A stretch of 64,000 nt of DNA from Istiophorus platypterus (GCA_016859345.1 CM029115.1:12791001-12855000), one strand, 5' to 3'; numbered from the stretch's first letter, positions 1 through 15,000 are shown. Made by a program: numbers and translations. Notes: generated by a model not told the origin, from the sequence alone.

Positions 1-55
1 AATATTAAACTTCTCCTCGGGTTCAGGGACATCACAGGCTGACTGGAAAAATACC
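1..55 (-). CDS. iqgap2: iqgap2 coding exon 30 (truncated by the window edge)
   Basis: Encodes VFFQSACDVPEPEEKFNI, following the split Arg codon AG|G of exon 29. The acceptor CTGCAG| precedes it at 56-61. The exon continues outside the window. Confidence 0.93.
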
Positions 56-3000
56 CTGCAAGAAAAGAATATCATTAATTAGTGGCTATCAGTCTTTAGG
101 CATCAAATACTGACAGAGGTAATGGCCAGCATTAAAAAAAATCCAGAGGAAATAAAGTAAGACTTTGTTTAGTAAAACTGCTAAATTATCTGATGTGCTA
201 GCACTTTCTTTTTCAGTTAAAGAAACTGCTCATATTCACTTTTCCCACAAAAGGTCTAAAATAATGTTGACTTCCAGCCAATCCCTCCAATAATGTGACT
301 AGACTTTAGACTTTATTGTCCCTGGTGGGGAAAGTCCCTTTCACAGACATTTACCTTTCAGGCGAGCAACGCATATATCATCATCCAAAACAATAGACGC
401 ATCACATACAGCGACACACAGCAACAGTAGTATCCACTCAACAAGGTCTTTTCTTTAGGCTTGCAATAGCAGCCAGTATCAAGCTCTTTCCAAAATGGTC
501 CCTTCTAAACCTTAGAGTTCTGTATCTGCATCCTGAGGGTAGTGGGCTGAGGTGTTGATTGAGTGGGTGTGTGATATCTTGTTCTATTGAGGTTCCAATG
601 CGTGGAGGGGACCTGTGGTTTAATTCAGTAACAGTGGGTGTGAGGAGGCCAATTATTTTGGAAGCGGTATTTGATGTGCGTATGAGTTTGGTCCTGTTAG
701 TGACACATAACATGTTGAAGAAGCAGGTGGAACAGGACAGTAGTATGGGCTGAATGATATTTGGCTACAGTTTACTTTGTGTGGCAGATAAGTACACTAA
801 TTCTGGTCTAGCCCTTTCTATATTTGAGTTTGTCCAAGTCTGTCTGCTGTTTAGTTCAAAACATGTCTCCCAGTTGCTAAGATGAAGCAGCTTCTTCCTT
901 TTCCACTACTGCCAATATGTCAGCTTAACCTGACTCTGACCCTTAAATCAAAACATGTTTATTAGAAGGCTTTACTTTCTTTTCACGTACTCCTGACTTT
1001 GTAATTGGAAGGAACATTTCTTCTCTCTCTACTACTGTGTTTTGCACTTTATCATGTTGTTTTGAACATGAACCAAAACAGTACTGTAATTAATTACGAT
1101 GTCATGGAAAACTTACCTCTCCTCACTTCTGCCCTGAGTTAAAGCCCATTTTGACACACAATTCAACTTTTCTACATAACATTAGTGCCAGCTACACATG
1201 CAGCATAATTTTTCTGTCAGTATTAATTTCTCACTTCTTACCTAAACTTCTCATATGTCTGAGATATATAGTTGTTCATTGGTGTCATATGTGCATTCTC
1301 GCCCTCAAACAGCTTATTGGCAGCAGCATGCTGGAGCATCTTTGCCACAGAACCCAGGTTACGACGCTGGTCTAGATGAAGCTGCCCTCCTGCTGACATG
1401 TCGATGATGTCAAAGCCATCGGGGGCCACAATGGCTGGATTCATGTAGCGGTAGTACAGCAGGTTTCCTACAATCTTCATGAAATAAAAAGAACTGACCA
1501 TTAAAAGCCTGTAAAATTAAACTGCTCTCACCTCAGCATGCTCACAATAACTAAACTTGTAGATTGGACAATCTAAATATACTGTACTGTGAGTGGAAAT
1601 ATAAATATATAAAAATATATTTATATACTTTTGAGGGCTTCTACCTTCATCAGTTCATCTTCTGAGGCATCTGGAAACTTTTCATGAAGGCTGTTCTTCA
1701 GAACTTTTGCTATGTATCTCATGCCATAACTACATGCAAAACAAAAAGCACTGATGGGACATCAAACACAAAAGGTGCATTCCTGTACTACATGACATGA
1801 TATAGAAAGCTAATGACAGGGACAATAGAGGATTTATTTGGAACATTAATGACTGCAAGTGTTGATGGGTTTCAGTGTCTCTTTAGATGTACACAGTTTC
1901 TACTTTTAAGAGTGCCATTCTGTGCTATGAGAATGATCACCATCACTATCTGATGGTATATACAGTCTTCAGAGAATATTTAACAATTTTGTGATTTTTT
2001 TAAATTAAAGAATGAAAAAATATTACTTATTTTCTTATGTTCCAATCACAAAATTTGGGTGTGGCTCATGCTGCACAAAGCACAGATTCATGTTTTTGTT
2101 CTTGAGCAGATGACTGTATCAAAATGGTGATTATCACGTAATGACCATGTCCTAACATGCAGCTGGAACCAAAACAACCACTATGAGTGGTAAATGACAT
2201 GCCAAAGCATATCTTGTCCTGTCCAGCTCTACTTAAGTCACATTGCTCTGATTATATTTTTGAAGTAATAATGTAAAAATAGAAGAGATAAATACTCAAT
2301 AGGAGGAGAGTAAATAGAAAAATAGATTAGCACAAGAAAAGGAAATTTAAATATTTCAATGCAATGAATAAAAATGCTATAAGTGATAAATAATAAAGGT
2401 TATGTACAGAGAGAAGTACATTTTCATAACCTTCTAATTACTTTCACCACAAGAAATCAGAAATTAGATTTAAAGTAACAATCAAACTGCAATGCTGTCC
2501 ACTACAACTGAACAGCCACAGCAAATTATGGCCTGAAGACTTGAGTCGCATCTCTAACACATTCTCAACACATCTATAATTAGAGGGTTTTTTTAAAATG
2601 GTGCTATTTATTGCATGTTGATTGTATTAGATAGCATTAGTGTAAAAGGTTTGTTTTATATTGTGCAACCCTGTATAACATAAAGAGACTGAATTCCACC
2701 AAGTTTTGGATAGTTTGGACAGATTTATAGTTTAGTTCATTTCAATGGCAAATGCCAAAGGCCAAACCTTATTTATTCTTCCTTAAATTAATGTAAAAAA
2801 AACAAGAAGGCAGAAAACGACACTAGAGAGTCAACAAAATCATGCTACCCAATCTGTTCAAGCACTGAAAAACCAAACTGTCACAAGATACCGAGAGGAC
2901 AAGTGGACATTGACAGTTAACGGATAACAAAAACTTACGGGATATTATCCAGTGAGCACACAATGGAGTTCAAGACCATATCTGTGGCAGACCGTAGCAC

Positions 3001-6000
3001 CACACTAGAGGCCTCCAGCCTGTTGCGTACTTCCTCATGTGACATGGCCTGCTCAGGAGTCACTTCATAAGGCAGCTTGCTGAGGGAAGACAACAGCAGG
3101 GACACATTGAAACTTAAAAAAAAAAAATCCCCAAAACCAAACATTGCTTAAGATTTGATATGTTAACATTGTTTGACAATGCACCATTTGAAAAATTCAC
3201 CCATGCTACTGGGTTCAAAGAAGGTAAAACACTGAAATGAGTGAAAAAGTAGGTGCTCTAGACAGAAAATAACCTTTTGTAATAGAGCCACACTAAGGAA
3301 CCTACAAAAATAACAATTGTAAACAAAACTATAGGCACATCAAATACATAGCAAACCTAGCAGCATACCAAAGGACAACCAAGTCTTGGCTCAAACCTCA
3401 AGCAAGGAGTATCAGAAAAAGTGTCGGTCTCCCTCTGTATATCTTATATATATATATATCATTGTCCCACTGGCACCTACCTGGCCTCCCCGGTCGCCGT
3501 CTCCAGCTGGTTGACCCAGGCTTTGTATACATCCACAGGGTTGGTATTAATGCCTAGACTCTTGTCCTCAATGATTTCTTTGACCACAGGAGCCAGAAGC
3601 TGCCTGAGCGTGTTGTGGCCTCGTGCACCTCTGTTGAAGCTCACCACCATCTTGATGACTGTTGGGTTCCCTGTCACTATGTCCTGGATCTGGTCCACCT
3701 TAGAACTAAGACAGATGGAGAAGATGGTACAGTAGATCAGTAACATCTGCTAGACATACCTACAAAACACAAATATGGATAGGGCAAAGTATTGTTCGGA
3801 GCAGCAGTTCTCACTTTATTTCCTCCTCCAGAGCTGTCTTGAAGAGTTTGAGCAGCAGGTATTCCTCTCTCTGGTTGGAGGCATAGTTGTATAATGTGAA
3901 GATCACGGTGTCCATAAACTTAGTGGATTTGTTTTGGGGCATCTGGAAAATCAGCTTGGCCAGGTAGGAAGGATTGGTCTAAATGGGAGGGAAGAGAGAG
4001 GGAGTAACAGTAGGTTTGTTTATACCTACAACCGGACATGGACATTTTACCCAACCTTTCAAATCTAACCGTTGGGAATTGCAGTTTAAGGAGAGTTAGA
4101 TACATTTTTGTAATACCTGTAGCAGGTAAAAAAGATGTTGGTAGGCTTCCAGTTTCCTTCTTTTGCCTTTACTTAGGCCCTTAATGCCCAGTCTGTCTCC
4201 TGCAGTCAAGTCATCTTTGCTTGCTTTATTTTTCTTGTTCTTCATTTTCTTATTATAGGACACAACATCCTTTTCAAAGAAAGAAAGAAAAATTAATTAA
4301 GAAGTTAAACTGGACAGGACAAGATATAATTACAGGAATTTAGTCACAGTTAAGCATTAGAAACCTTTGTCTGAATCGTGCCAATACCAAGGAATGAGTG
4401 ATGGCGATCAATATAGAATCACAATAGGCCTTTTCTTTCCTTGCACACATAAAAGCAAGGATTGCCAACCTGCAGGGTGATCCTGTTCTTCACCAGTAGT
4501 CCAATCTTTATGTCCATCAGATTCAGATCTTTCTCCATCTGCTGATTGGAGCGAATCTTGGTGACCACTTCCTCCCTGAGCCGTGTCACTTCCTGCTCTT
4601 CCTGCAGATCCAGGGAACTCTGTTCCAGCAAGTGGACAAACTTACGCACCACTGACAGAGGAGGATCCGTGGCCCCGGCTAAGATTTGGATATGCACATG
4701 AAATTACTTTTTATTTGATTTGCAGTTCAAGTATTATGTTTTAGTTGGGAGCTGGGCAGTAAAGACAAAAATCACAATACAATCACAATATTTTTGGACA
4801 AATACCTCAAAAACAACTTGCATGCATCTAAATACTGCTATAATTTAGGAATTGCAAACACTTTCATAAATAATCAAATGCTTTCAAAGTGCTTTCATAA
4901 CATACACATATTTAAATAGATAAAAATTTAGAAAAAGAAAATTAAAAGTAATGAGTATGTTGACTAAACTAGTTAAGTATGGCAGTCAGAAAAGTTCAAA
5001 TGCTAGTGACCCCTAACCTTAATGCAGACTTCAAAACCAGGAAAATACGAATTGTTGCAATATAACAACAATGAAATTTCAGACAACTTCTAGTCTCACA
5101 TCACAATATTGATATTATATTAGTATAGCTCAGCTCTATTTGCAGCAGTGTTAAATGACTTTTGACTCACTTAGGGTTCGGTAGTCATCTCTGGCTTTGT
5201 TGGCCTTTAGAAAAGCCTGGATCTTCACAATTTCTTTTTCCTAAAAACACAGTTGATAATGAGCCTTAATTAACATGGGGGAAAAAAATAAATAAATAAA
5301 GGATGGCTCTCATTGACGCTGACTGACTGAAGTCATACTCACATGATCTTTGAAGAACTGCAACCTCTCATTGTATTTACTTTTGGCTTTCCACATTTTC
5401 ACCAAGGACTGGATCTAAAACCATCAGTGTTTGTAATGTTATTTAAAGCTATGTTATCAATGTTACTATCAAATTAATTTAATGTGTTTACAGCTATCAG
5501 CTACCAAGGTTATTATACCAAGTTTGTGTCTGATGACATCCTGAGACATTTACAAGAAAGTGGTACACAGCTCTATATTTTTCTTCTCATTCAATCACCT
5601 TGACAACAGAAGCAACATTTTTCTGGAGCAAATTTATCCTGTCTTTGTATATTTTCCTTTGTTTGTAACCCTTCCAGGAAGCCTGCAAGGAAAGAAAATA
5701 TCAAAAATATATACAGAAAAAAAACCTACTTAGAGTTGTGTGTTTTACATCAGTTATACCACAGCATGGGTTATTAAACCAGGTGGATCGGTGATAATTC
5801 TGCTAGGGGTTGACTTTTTGTATGCTATTTCTAATGATATATTACCACTGCAAAAGCCCAGAGATGGATATGGAATCACTGAAGTTGACCTGATTTCTGA
5901 CTCTAGTCACTGTTCACAGTTCCTAGTGGAGCAATACACTACCTGCAATTTGACAATGAGCGGTTCTTGTTGGCGTAGATACTCCATCCTCTTTGCATGC

Positions 6001-9000
6001 TTTTTCCTGACCAGATAACCCCTTATCCTGGCCTGCAGCTGGGTCACCAACGATTCACTGGCCAACCATAACTGTTCTCTGTTATATTCTGCAGTCACAC
6101 AACTGACAACAGTCTGGGGGAAAATGCAGTTTTTCAGGTTTAAAATCTGTTCCATCATGGAGATGTACTTTAGCCTTGTTTTGTGTTTATTTAATTTAAA
6201 ATATATAGAACTGAATACTTTTTGTAAATGAAAGAAAATTTAGATAATGGAGTAGTGCAAATATACAGTACAGCCAGAGTACCTGGATTTCCTCTTTACT
6301 GAGCTGGCCACCATTGTCTGCAAATCCTTCAGGCTCCTCCCAGGTTCCCTGTCCAGTCTCCAGGTTGTAATAGAACTCATATCTGTCCTTGATGCAATGT
6401 TTTACCCACACACAACTTGTGTTGCCTGGAGAAAAACAGAATGCCCCATTAAGATTCAGTGAACATTTTATAGAATACCAACTTTGAAAATCATGTGATT
6501 TTGCACTCTGTAGGTTTCCATTTCTCAACCAAGCATGCTTTCTGGTGATACTTGTAACCTTTAGTTTAGTTGCTTGACTTACCTTGAGTAGCACTGTTAG
6601 TTTGTCTCTGCACCAGTTCAGCCTGGTATGTGTCAGCACATTCAGGGAGCACTGCTTTCAGTCTTGCACTGGGAGCCTGCAAAGCCTTCAGTGTATTCTG
6701 GGAGTCCCCCTCAGCCACATTCCTATTAATAACAGCTACTGCTCCAGCCACTTGCCAAGTAAACAAGATTGACCAGAGAAGTAGTGTTTCAGTGAAACGT
6801 GAAAACAATACAGTAACTGCACACTAAAATACACCAGGTAAGAAAGGAATAGTACACAACAACTAATGTGGTCAATAAAAAAATAATGCAAATTACATAA
6901 TGACAAACTTTTTTAAAACAAAATAGTACCAAAGTGCATTGTCTCACTTTCACTTTCACATTGTGTCATCATTTCAATATCAAATACAAATTGAATTGCA
7001 AAAGGCTGAACTGCCTGATAGCAGAGCAGTTAAGAGAAAATATCTGCAGAAATAGAAACAAAGTCTGTATGTCTGCCTCAGTAACACAACAAAAGCAACT
7101 CTGATACCTATACAAATACTGCAAGATTATCTATAACAAATGTATGTTATAGATAATGTATAACAAATTATACATTATAGATAATGTATAGATTATGTAT
7201 AACGAAACACTTTATTATGGATTGATGGCAATACTGAAAAAAGTCGAAGCCCTAATTTGGGACCGCAATAAACCCGATGAGTCAGCTGAGGGGTGATCTG
7301 AAAGTAATGCAGAATATTGTTTTCTATGTGCCCATCATCTTTGAGGAATTAACAGGGCCTGAATCAACTATTGTTTAAAATGGTGAAGATATGAATGAAT
7401 GAATGAATTTCAACTCTTGGTACATACCTGTGAGAGCCTCCTCTTCATCCTGGTTGGCTGTGTGTATGGCCTCTTGGATTTGGTCCAGCCACAGTACTGC
7501 AGACTCATCTCCAGAGTTCTGCAGCCATAGACAAAATATCAAGGTCATTTCTCTTCTTTTCAGAAGGGAGAGACCAAACTGTAGTTTAAGCACACAAGGC
7601 ATTGTTCATGCATAGCTGCGCAATACTAAGTTGATATCAGATTATAAATCTGTTAACGCGGTTTGGCAAAACATTTAATAACAAGCTTAGAAATTCTTGT
7701 GGATACACATTACAAATTACACAAGTCAGGATATTTGTATATGCACTGCATAGTTCTGTAGCAGTAGCACTTCATAGCAAAACTGATCACAAACACTACA
7801 CACACTGGTGCTATTAGAGCAAATAGTAGGAAGTACCATTTCCTGTGTCAAGAGAGAAGAATTTCTAAGGAAATGGGAAAAATTTAGTGAATACACCCTG
7901 TCCCCACCCCCACTCAACCAAAAACTTTGTACTAAATCAGTGTAACATCACAAAAGGCAAAAAGAATGTTTATTCAGCCTGATTTTCGATTTGTTCTTAG
8001 ACTAATTTTAGAGACCCCTCCTGGGGACCTGGGCCACAGGGCCAACAGGACGGAAGTCATCATTAAAAACACACTGAAAAGATTTCCCACTCAACCTATT
8101 GTGTTTTGACAAGCAGGATTATCCTTGTTCCCAACTGTAATAATGCAAATTTAAAAATTTCCTTGGACCAAAAAGCATTTTCCTGTTGTTAATTATAAAA
8201 GATCATGTGTTCATTTTTGTGTATATAACATAACTTCAGTGTAAAATATTTGTGACAGACCAAAGACATTAATTCACAACAATTAAGCCCACCAGCAAAA
8301 ATAAATACATACATACATACATACATACATATTTTGCAATCTTTCACCGATATTAAATGGCATCATCGTGAAACACATTATCCAGTAACACATCCTGATC
8401 TAGCTCCTGTATGATGTAATAGTGTAGCCTACATTGTCATGCAGATGTAGTAGCTTACAATATCCAAAAAAAGCCTATCACAGTAGTGATTCCTCAGTTC
8501 CATCCCAAGGCCGACAACACTACCCATCACCCTCAAATAAATGCAAAAACCAAATTACTTTTATTACCAAAACCACCAAATAACCTAAACGACAATAAAA
8601 TTGCTTAGTGTAACAGTGATAAGATAATTTGTTCACCACTAGGATGAGCCCTCCCACCCGTGTGAGTCAGTGGGCAGTCACTGACACAGGCAGAATGGCA
8701 CTTCAATGTTCAAGTCTGGACAGGAAACATGCTCACTGAACTGAACAGACAGACAGACAAGCGTCCCAAATGCGCTAGCTGGAAGCCGAGTTTGAGCACA
8801 CAGTTGTACTACTCTTACATTGTAGAGATGATTAACAGCAAATTTCACCAGTGGAGCACTCCTACATTTACTTAAAAGAAGCAACACCAAGAGGGATGAA
8901 GACAAGAAACTTTAAAAACTCTGATATGGCAGACATGCTGCAAGGATTATTCATTTGTCTCTTGGCAGTGCAGACTATTCAGCATGATGGTAAGTTTATA

Positions 9001-12000
9001 ACAATAACATAGAAAAGTTATCCAAAAGGATAACTGGATTTTTTGAGCCAGGATCAACAATATATAGTGGGAAAGATATTTACACTTGGGTCTCTCTTTT
9101 TTTTTTGTAAACATCATGTCAGTTTGGTAAACACCCAGTGCTTGAAGGGTTATTTCCCAAACCAAAATTACTAAACACTGGTTTGAGTATTTTAGTGCAG
9201 TTGTAAATATAATACAAAATCACCAAATTAAAATTATTGAAATACATTTATCTAATAATATATAATTTTATTTTAGAAATATCTGTTTTTGTTGCAAAAC
9301 AAAGAGATAACTTCAAAGTCTTCAAATGAACACTAAACAACAGAACACTGGAGGACACCAGACTGCTTGATTAACTACATTTGCTGTTTTATGTTTTAAT
9401 GAAGTTTGAAATGTACTTTTGTTGCTTTAAAGCAATATAGACTGTTTTTATACTCATTTACAGGAAACGGAACCAGGAACAAAATTAATATTTCAAGCGG
9501 TGTGATACCAAAGACTTTCAAGGGGAGGATTTACAAACTTAATCACACAAGCCTGCTGCCAGTTCTACTCCATCCCAGCACAAACCCTTGGCTCTATGTG
9601 AACCCAGAGGACCCTGTGACAGCCTACACCACAGGGATCCTCAGCACTTGGGCCATACCTTCATCTTACATCCTGGCCATGCTGGTGGGTATCCCCTCCA
9701 ATGCCTACATTCTGACCTTCCTCAGAGTCAGACTCAGAGCAAAGTCCATGTCCACAGTAGTTCTTTACCTTAACCTGGCCTTGTCTGACCTGATGCTCCT
9801 GCTTTCCCTGGCACTGCGTGTTCACTACCACTTCAACAGAAACAACTGGATATTTGGGGAACTTTCCTGCCGGCTTATCACAGCCTTGTTTTATGGCAAT
9901 ATTTATGGTTCAGCTCAAACCATAGCATGCATCAGTCTGAAGCGCTACCTGGCTGTGGTCAGACCGTTTTTGTACAGAAGGCTGACTAAGCCTACGCTGG
10001 CAGTGGGAACATGTTTGATTGTATGGCTCCTGTTTGGGGCTGCAATCGTGCCTGAGCTCTTCGTCTGGCAGAGCTACCAGGTTACCCAGCTGGGAGTCAC
10101 CACCTGCCATGATGTACTTCCCCTAGAGGAAAAATCTCATTCCCCATTAGTGCTATACAGGCTGATGCTGGTTTGTCTAGGCTTCATTGTGCCCTTCCTG
10201 ATTTGTATCTATGCCCATGTGGCAGTGGTGTACCACCTAGGTCAATCTGGTTGTGACTGGAGACCTTTTATTAGGGTCAGCACTCTGGTCTTTGTCATCT
10301 TTGTGGTATGTTTCTTGCCCAGCGGCATCCTGCATATCGCCCACTACATCTGTCTGTTTTCCAGTGGAGATGATAGACTGTATGGATACTACAGAGTAGC
10401 AGTGTGTCTCTGCTGCTTCCACAGTTGTCTGGATCCCTTCCTGTGTTTACTTGTTTCCAAGACAACAGCCTCAGAACTACAATTTATATCCCTCCCTCAA
10501 ATACCACAGAGACGAGCTGTTTTGACATGAGACTGGTTTTGTGTGCACACAAAAAAAAAAAAAAATGTCCCTGCTGGACCATTGTTAGGACACAGCAGGT
10601 AAGCACAAGAAAGAAAGACATGACATTTATGACTGGACAATGCTAATTTTACAGGGTAATACCCCAATCTCTGTTAGGTAATCTTTGGGTCACAAAGTTG
10701 TATTTGTACAGTATCCGAACAGAAAAGTGCAAAATGTGCAACCTATTGAAGCCTTTCCTGTACACCTGGCAAAATTTCAGATTGGGGACCTCATAACACA
10801 TAGTCACAGTATTTTAATGAATATAATCTGCTCTCTATTTTGCTTTGTTAGAGGAGAATGAAATAGAAAAATAGACTATATTTATGCAGGTATTTACTCT
10901 CATCCTTCGAATTTGTCACAGCATTTAAAAATGGACAAAAACATTTCTAAATCAACAAAGCAATTCAGACTAATCAATGGCTGGATTGCATTTTATATTA
11001 CAACATTTTTATAAGAGGCTGCTGTGCAACTCCAATAAAACTAATAAAATGAGAAAGTTAAGGTATATGGTTACAACACTGAGTGATTCAGCCATGAAGA
11101 TTTTTGCATATTTTGTGCTCTAAGGACGTGGGAGATGCAAGCACATTCTTCGAGCCAAGTCTTAAATGAATGAGAAAAAAAAAAAAAAGTTTCAAATTAC
11201 TTGGCAGAGAAGTTGCTTGGTATATTGTAGGACATCATGGTAGTGTTTGGCTGTGGCTGGGTTCACCCCAGTCAGCTTGGCTGTAGGGAGGAGCAGGGCT
11301 GCAAGCGTCTGCTGATGATCACCTGAGTTAAGTGCCTCATTGATTTCAGCGATGGCTATGATTCCTGGAGGCAGAGGACAAGATACATTTGAAATGTGAC
11401 GAGTCTGTTTTTGAATCAATGTTTGTTTTTAAAAATGTTCATGATAAAACCACACATAAAATCCTGCTTTTCCAAGGATTCAAACTGCTGGCTTAAAAGT
11501 CCTCTTAGCTGATAAAATTGTATTATGGTCTATTTGTTGTAAAGGACAAGGCGCATGATACAATATGTTAATCAGAAATATGCAAGACTTCCTTACGTTC
11601 ATGCTCTTCATGGACCTGAACGTTGACAGTGTCAATGCACTTCTGAACATCATTCCAGGTAAGAAACTCTTGGCCTTTGGCTAGAGTCTCAGCTCGCTCT
11701 TTGATAAGTGTGTCAGCATACCTGAGGGAGAGTGCCATGGAGAGTTTCAAAACAATTTCAAGACATCAAAAGTGTCACTACTCAGTAGCCCGACTTGATG
11801 TTGACAAAGTACCAGTGGAGAGAGACCAGGAGTTCAGTGATTTGCACCCTAAAGATATTCTTCATCTAACTTTAATTATGATGAAATGATTTTAGGAGAA
11901 ATTATTTTGATTAAAAGATTTAACTTCTACAAGTTGCGCAGGCACATCAACAACAAAACGGTAATCAGAAGACAGAACAGGATCACCACCAGCGTTAATA

Positions 12001-15000
12001 GACATGACAGCAGGGCAAATAGGAGTCTAGCATTGACTGCAGAAATGGAGATGATGAAGTCTGGTGTCTTGCTCAAGGACATCTTGCGCGCTAAAAAGAA
12101 GTCTGAACCTGTAGTCACAAGCCTGCTACCCACTGGTATAGATACAACTGGTATTCCTAGTTTGTTTTTTTGTTTTTTTAAATGCACTGATACTTTTAGC
12201 TCTTCAGTAGTCTACAGCAATCTCTCCTGAAGCCATCTTACCTGTTGAGGTTGTCTTGGTCCATGTCGGTGAAGCCCAGAGGAGAGTCTGTTAGTTGCTC
12301 AATCACTGCCTGGGGGTCTTTGGTGTCCAGCACCTCATTCAGCACTGCTACAGCTGATAGCATCTCCACAGCTACACTCAGCTCCTCGTGGCTCAGGCCA
12401 GACTGATAAACATAAAGGTCTGGATCAAAAGCATGAAGTGACATTTAACTACAATATATATCAAGTACAGATCTCCCCACGCCTGTATGCATATCTTTGA
12501 GAACATGTGGGTACAGATTTAAGTGTCATATTTTCAAACATGATGTCTTACCCGCCCGCCTTGTAGCTGCAAACTGAAAAGCTCAGTCTGATAGAGGTTG
12601 GCAGCAGTTTGGTATACAATTGGCAGTTGTGCTTCAGGGTTCATGAGCTGCTCCGCCGTCTCTGCTGCATTGCCAAGACGAATGGCGGTATTGATCGCAG
12701 CAACTGCATCGCATTCTGGTCATGAAAATTTTCAGAGATATTTTGGTCACAGTCACAGATGTTTTTCAGTAACATTAATTTAAATTTCCAAAAAGTATAA
12801 TAGTATGAAAATAAGGTTTTCCCTGCAATAAAATACACACTGAAATGCCTTTGAAAACCCAGATTAAATGAATAATGAAGTGTACTGTCATAGTAGACAA
12901 GTCCTTAAATATTTATGGTTTGTTGAGAGATTCACTAGTATGTATGTGATTTTCAGCTGACCAGCAGTTACTATTAATATACATCTATACATCAGATACA
13001 TCACCTATTATTATACAAGTTATAAAACGTGCTTACTTCGTTTCTCAGCCTCAGCAAAGTCATTGCAGGAGCTGACAACTCCCTGAATCTCATCTTTGTC
13101 CACCATCACGGCCCACCCTCCATCCTGCAGTGCAAACAGTACATTGGAGAGATACCACTAAGATCCCATGATTTTTCAGTATGCTTTAATGCAGGTTCAG
13201 GCGGTGTCCATTTCAAATTAAGTTACAGTGGCTGATTTTTATTTTATCCTCTGAAGGTGTGATTGTATGTCTTTGTGACCGATTGTGTTCACTGCCTGAG
13301 TAGTGAAAGGACATAAAAGCAGCAGCAGCAGGAAGAGTCCTCCATCAATGTCGACACTAAATCTCCACAGCTGAAGTGCCAAGTCAAGTGTCAAACTGCC
13401 ATAAGAACTGCACTCAAGGGGAGCTTCTCTGTTAGATGGACAGCTAAAACGCTCTAAAAAATAAAGTTTACAAAAGTTGTCAAAGCTGCTCTAAACATTT
13501 GTTTCTATAGAAATGTGTATGATTTGTTGCTATTCTCAACTATTCTTTGAACATCTGTTCTGTCGAATGTGAGTTGACAACACAGTCATTTTCAGCTATT
13601 GTCCTGAGGAACCCCAAGTACTGCTTTTTTCAGCTTTCAACTAATGGCTTGTTTACTCTATATTTCTGACAACTAGATATAAAAGCAATTAACTGAAAGC
13701 TTGAAAAGAAAACAGAGTTACTCTGTCTCCCTAGGCCCTGAGTGGGCAAAAACTGAGAAAACTAGCTCTGACTCAGTATACCTTGGATTTATGTTGGCAG
13801 TGGGTGGTAAAATGATCCAGGTACCAGTGGACGTTTGACTCCTGAACACCCAGCAGGGCCAGAGCTTCAAGCCTGAGTGCAGCCAACAGTGCAGCCTCGT
13901 CCTTGGTTGACACCGCCTGATTCACATGCCTTATTGCTGCCTGGACTGGAGACATGGAAAAACCAAGACAGATGTCATTGAGGGATCTTTTTTTTTTTTC
14001 TTTTCAACATATTTCAGATGAGCTCTGAAACAAAGTAAATTTATGTAATCACATGTTTTTGTTTTTTTGTTTTTTTTAAGGACACACTCTCTACTGTATC
14101 TTAAGAGTTCACAGATGCCCTGTGGTCACACTGTATGCTGTTTTTTTACCATGCAAAAAGGCATACATTCATTGTATTGGACAATGTTTTGAGGGGGAAA
14201 AAAAGCATGTTAGGATCATAAGAAAGTCCTTACTGTTGACAAAGTCAACGCAGCCCTGGATCTCCTGCTGTGTCAGCAGCTCCTCATAAACATCTCTTTC
14301 TTCAGTAGCAATAGAGGAGCGCTAACAGAGGGAGGCAAAGACAAATAAATCCATATTTATTCCATTCAGCATATTTAATTTGTTCTTGATCACATCAATT
14401 TTTTCCCCATTACAACTAATGAGGCTGCATATTTTACATAGCACGTTTCAGCCATTAAGTGGACATAGGTAGCTCCTGTCTTTATAGTATTTGTTAAGAG
14501 AATGGGAGGCAAGGTGCCAGTTAGTGTTTGGTGAAGTACAGCTGACACTGCAGCCACTGGAATGTGCTGGCAAAGCAACTGGATTGAGTCAGTGCAGGCA
14601 ACCCCTTTGAGATCTCAGTGCAGAGTCCTCCTCAGTTACTATAGTAACTGCACACTAGCACACTATAGTCAAAAAACACCTGTTCAAGTTTATATTTTTT
14701 GCATTCCTTAAATTTGGTTTGAAGATTACTCATGTCTGAAATAATTTACATCATCTATTTTTTAATTCAGTTAAGCAATATCACTTTCATAAAAATACAG
14801 AAGGCCCAGAATCTGTTTGTGGTCAAACTTAACTGGTCGATATATACCCTTAGATGGGGCTTTGAAACCCTATTCCCAACCTGGGTTGAATATGAATGTG
14901 ACATCTCATAAAGTGGCTTTATTGGAAAGGTGTTTGTATTGGTGGTGGCATTTTCATTTAAAACTGTTGTTGTTTAAGTGACATTTATGTAAATGAATAT

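Noticed and set aside
9406..9463. N-terminal 19 codons of the long f2rl2 frame (MKCTFVALKQYRL...)
   Set aside because: The segment contains the polypyrimidine tract and acceptor TTTACAG. The separate signal-peptide exon at 8926 explains the N terminus better.
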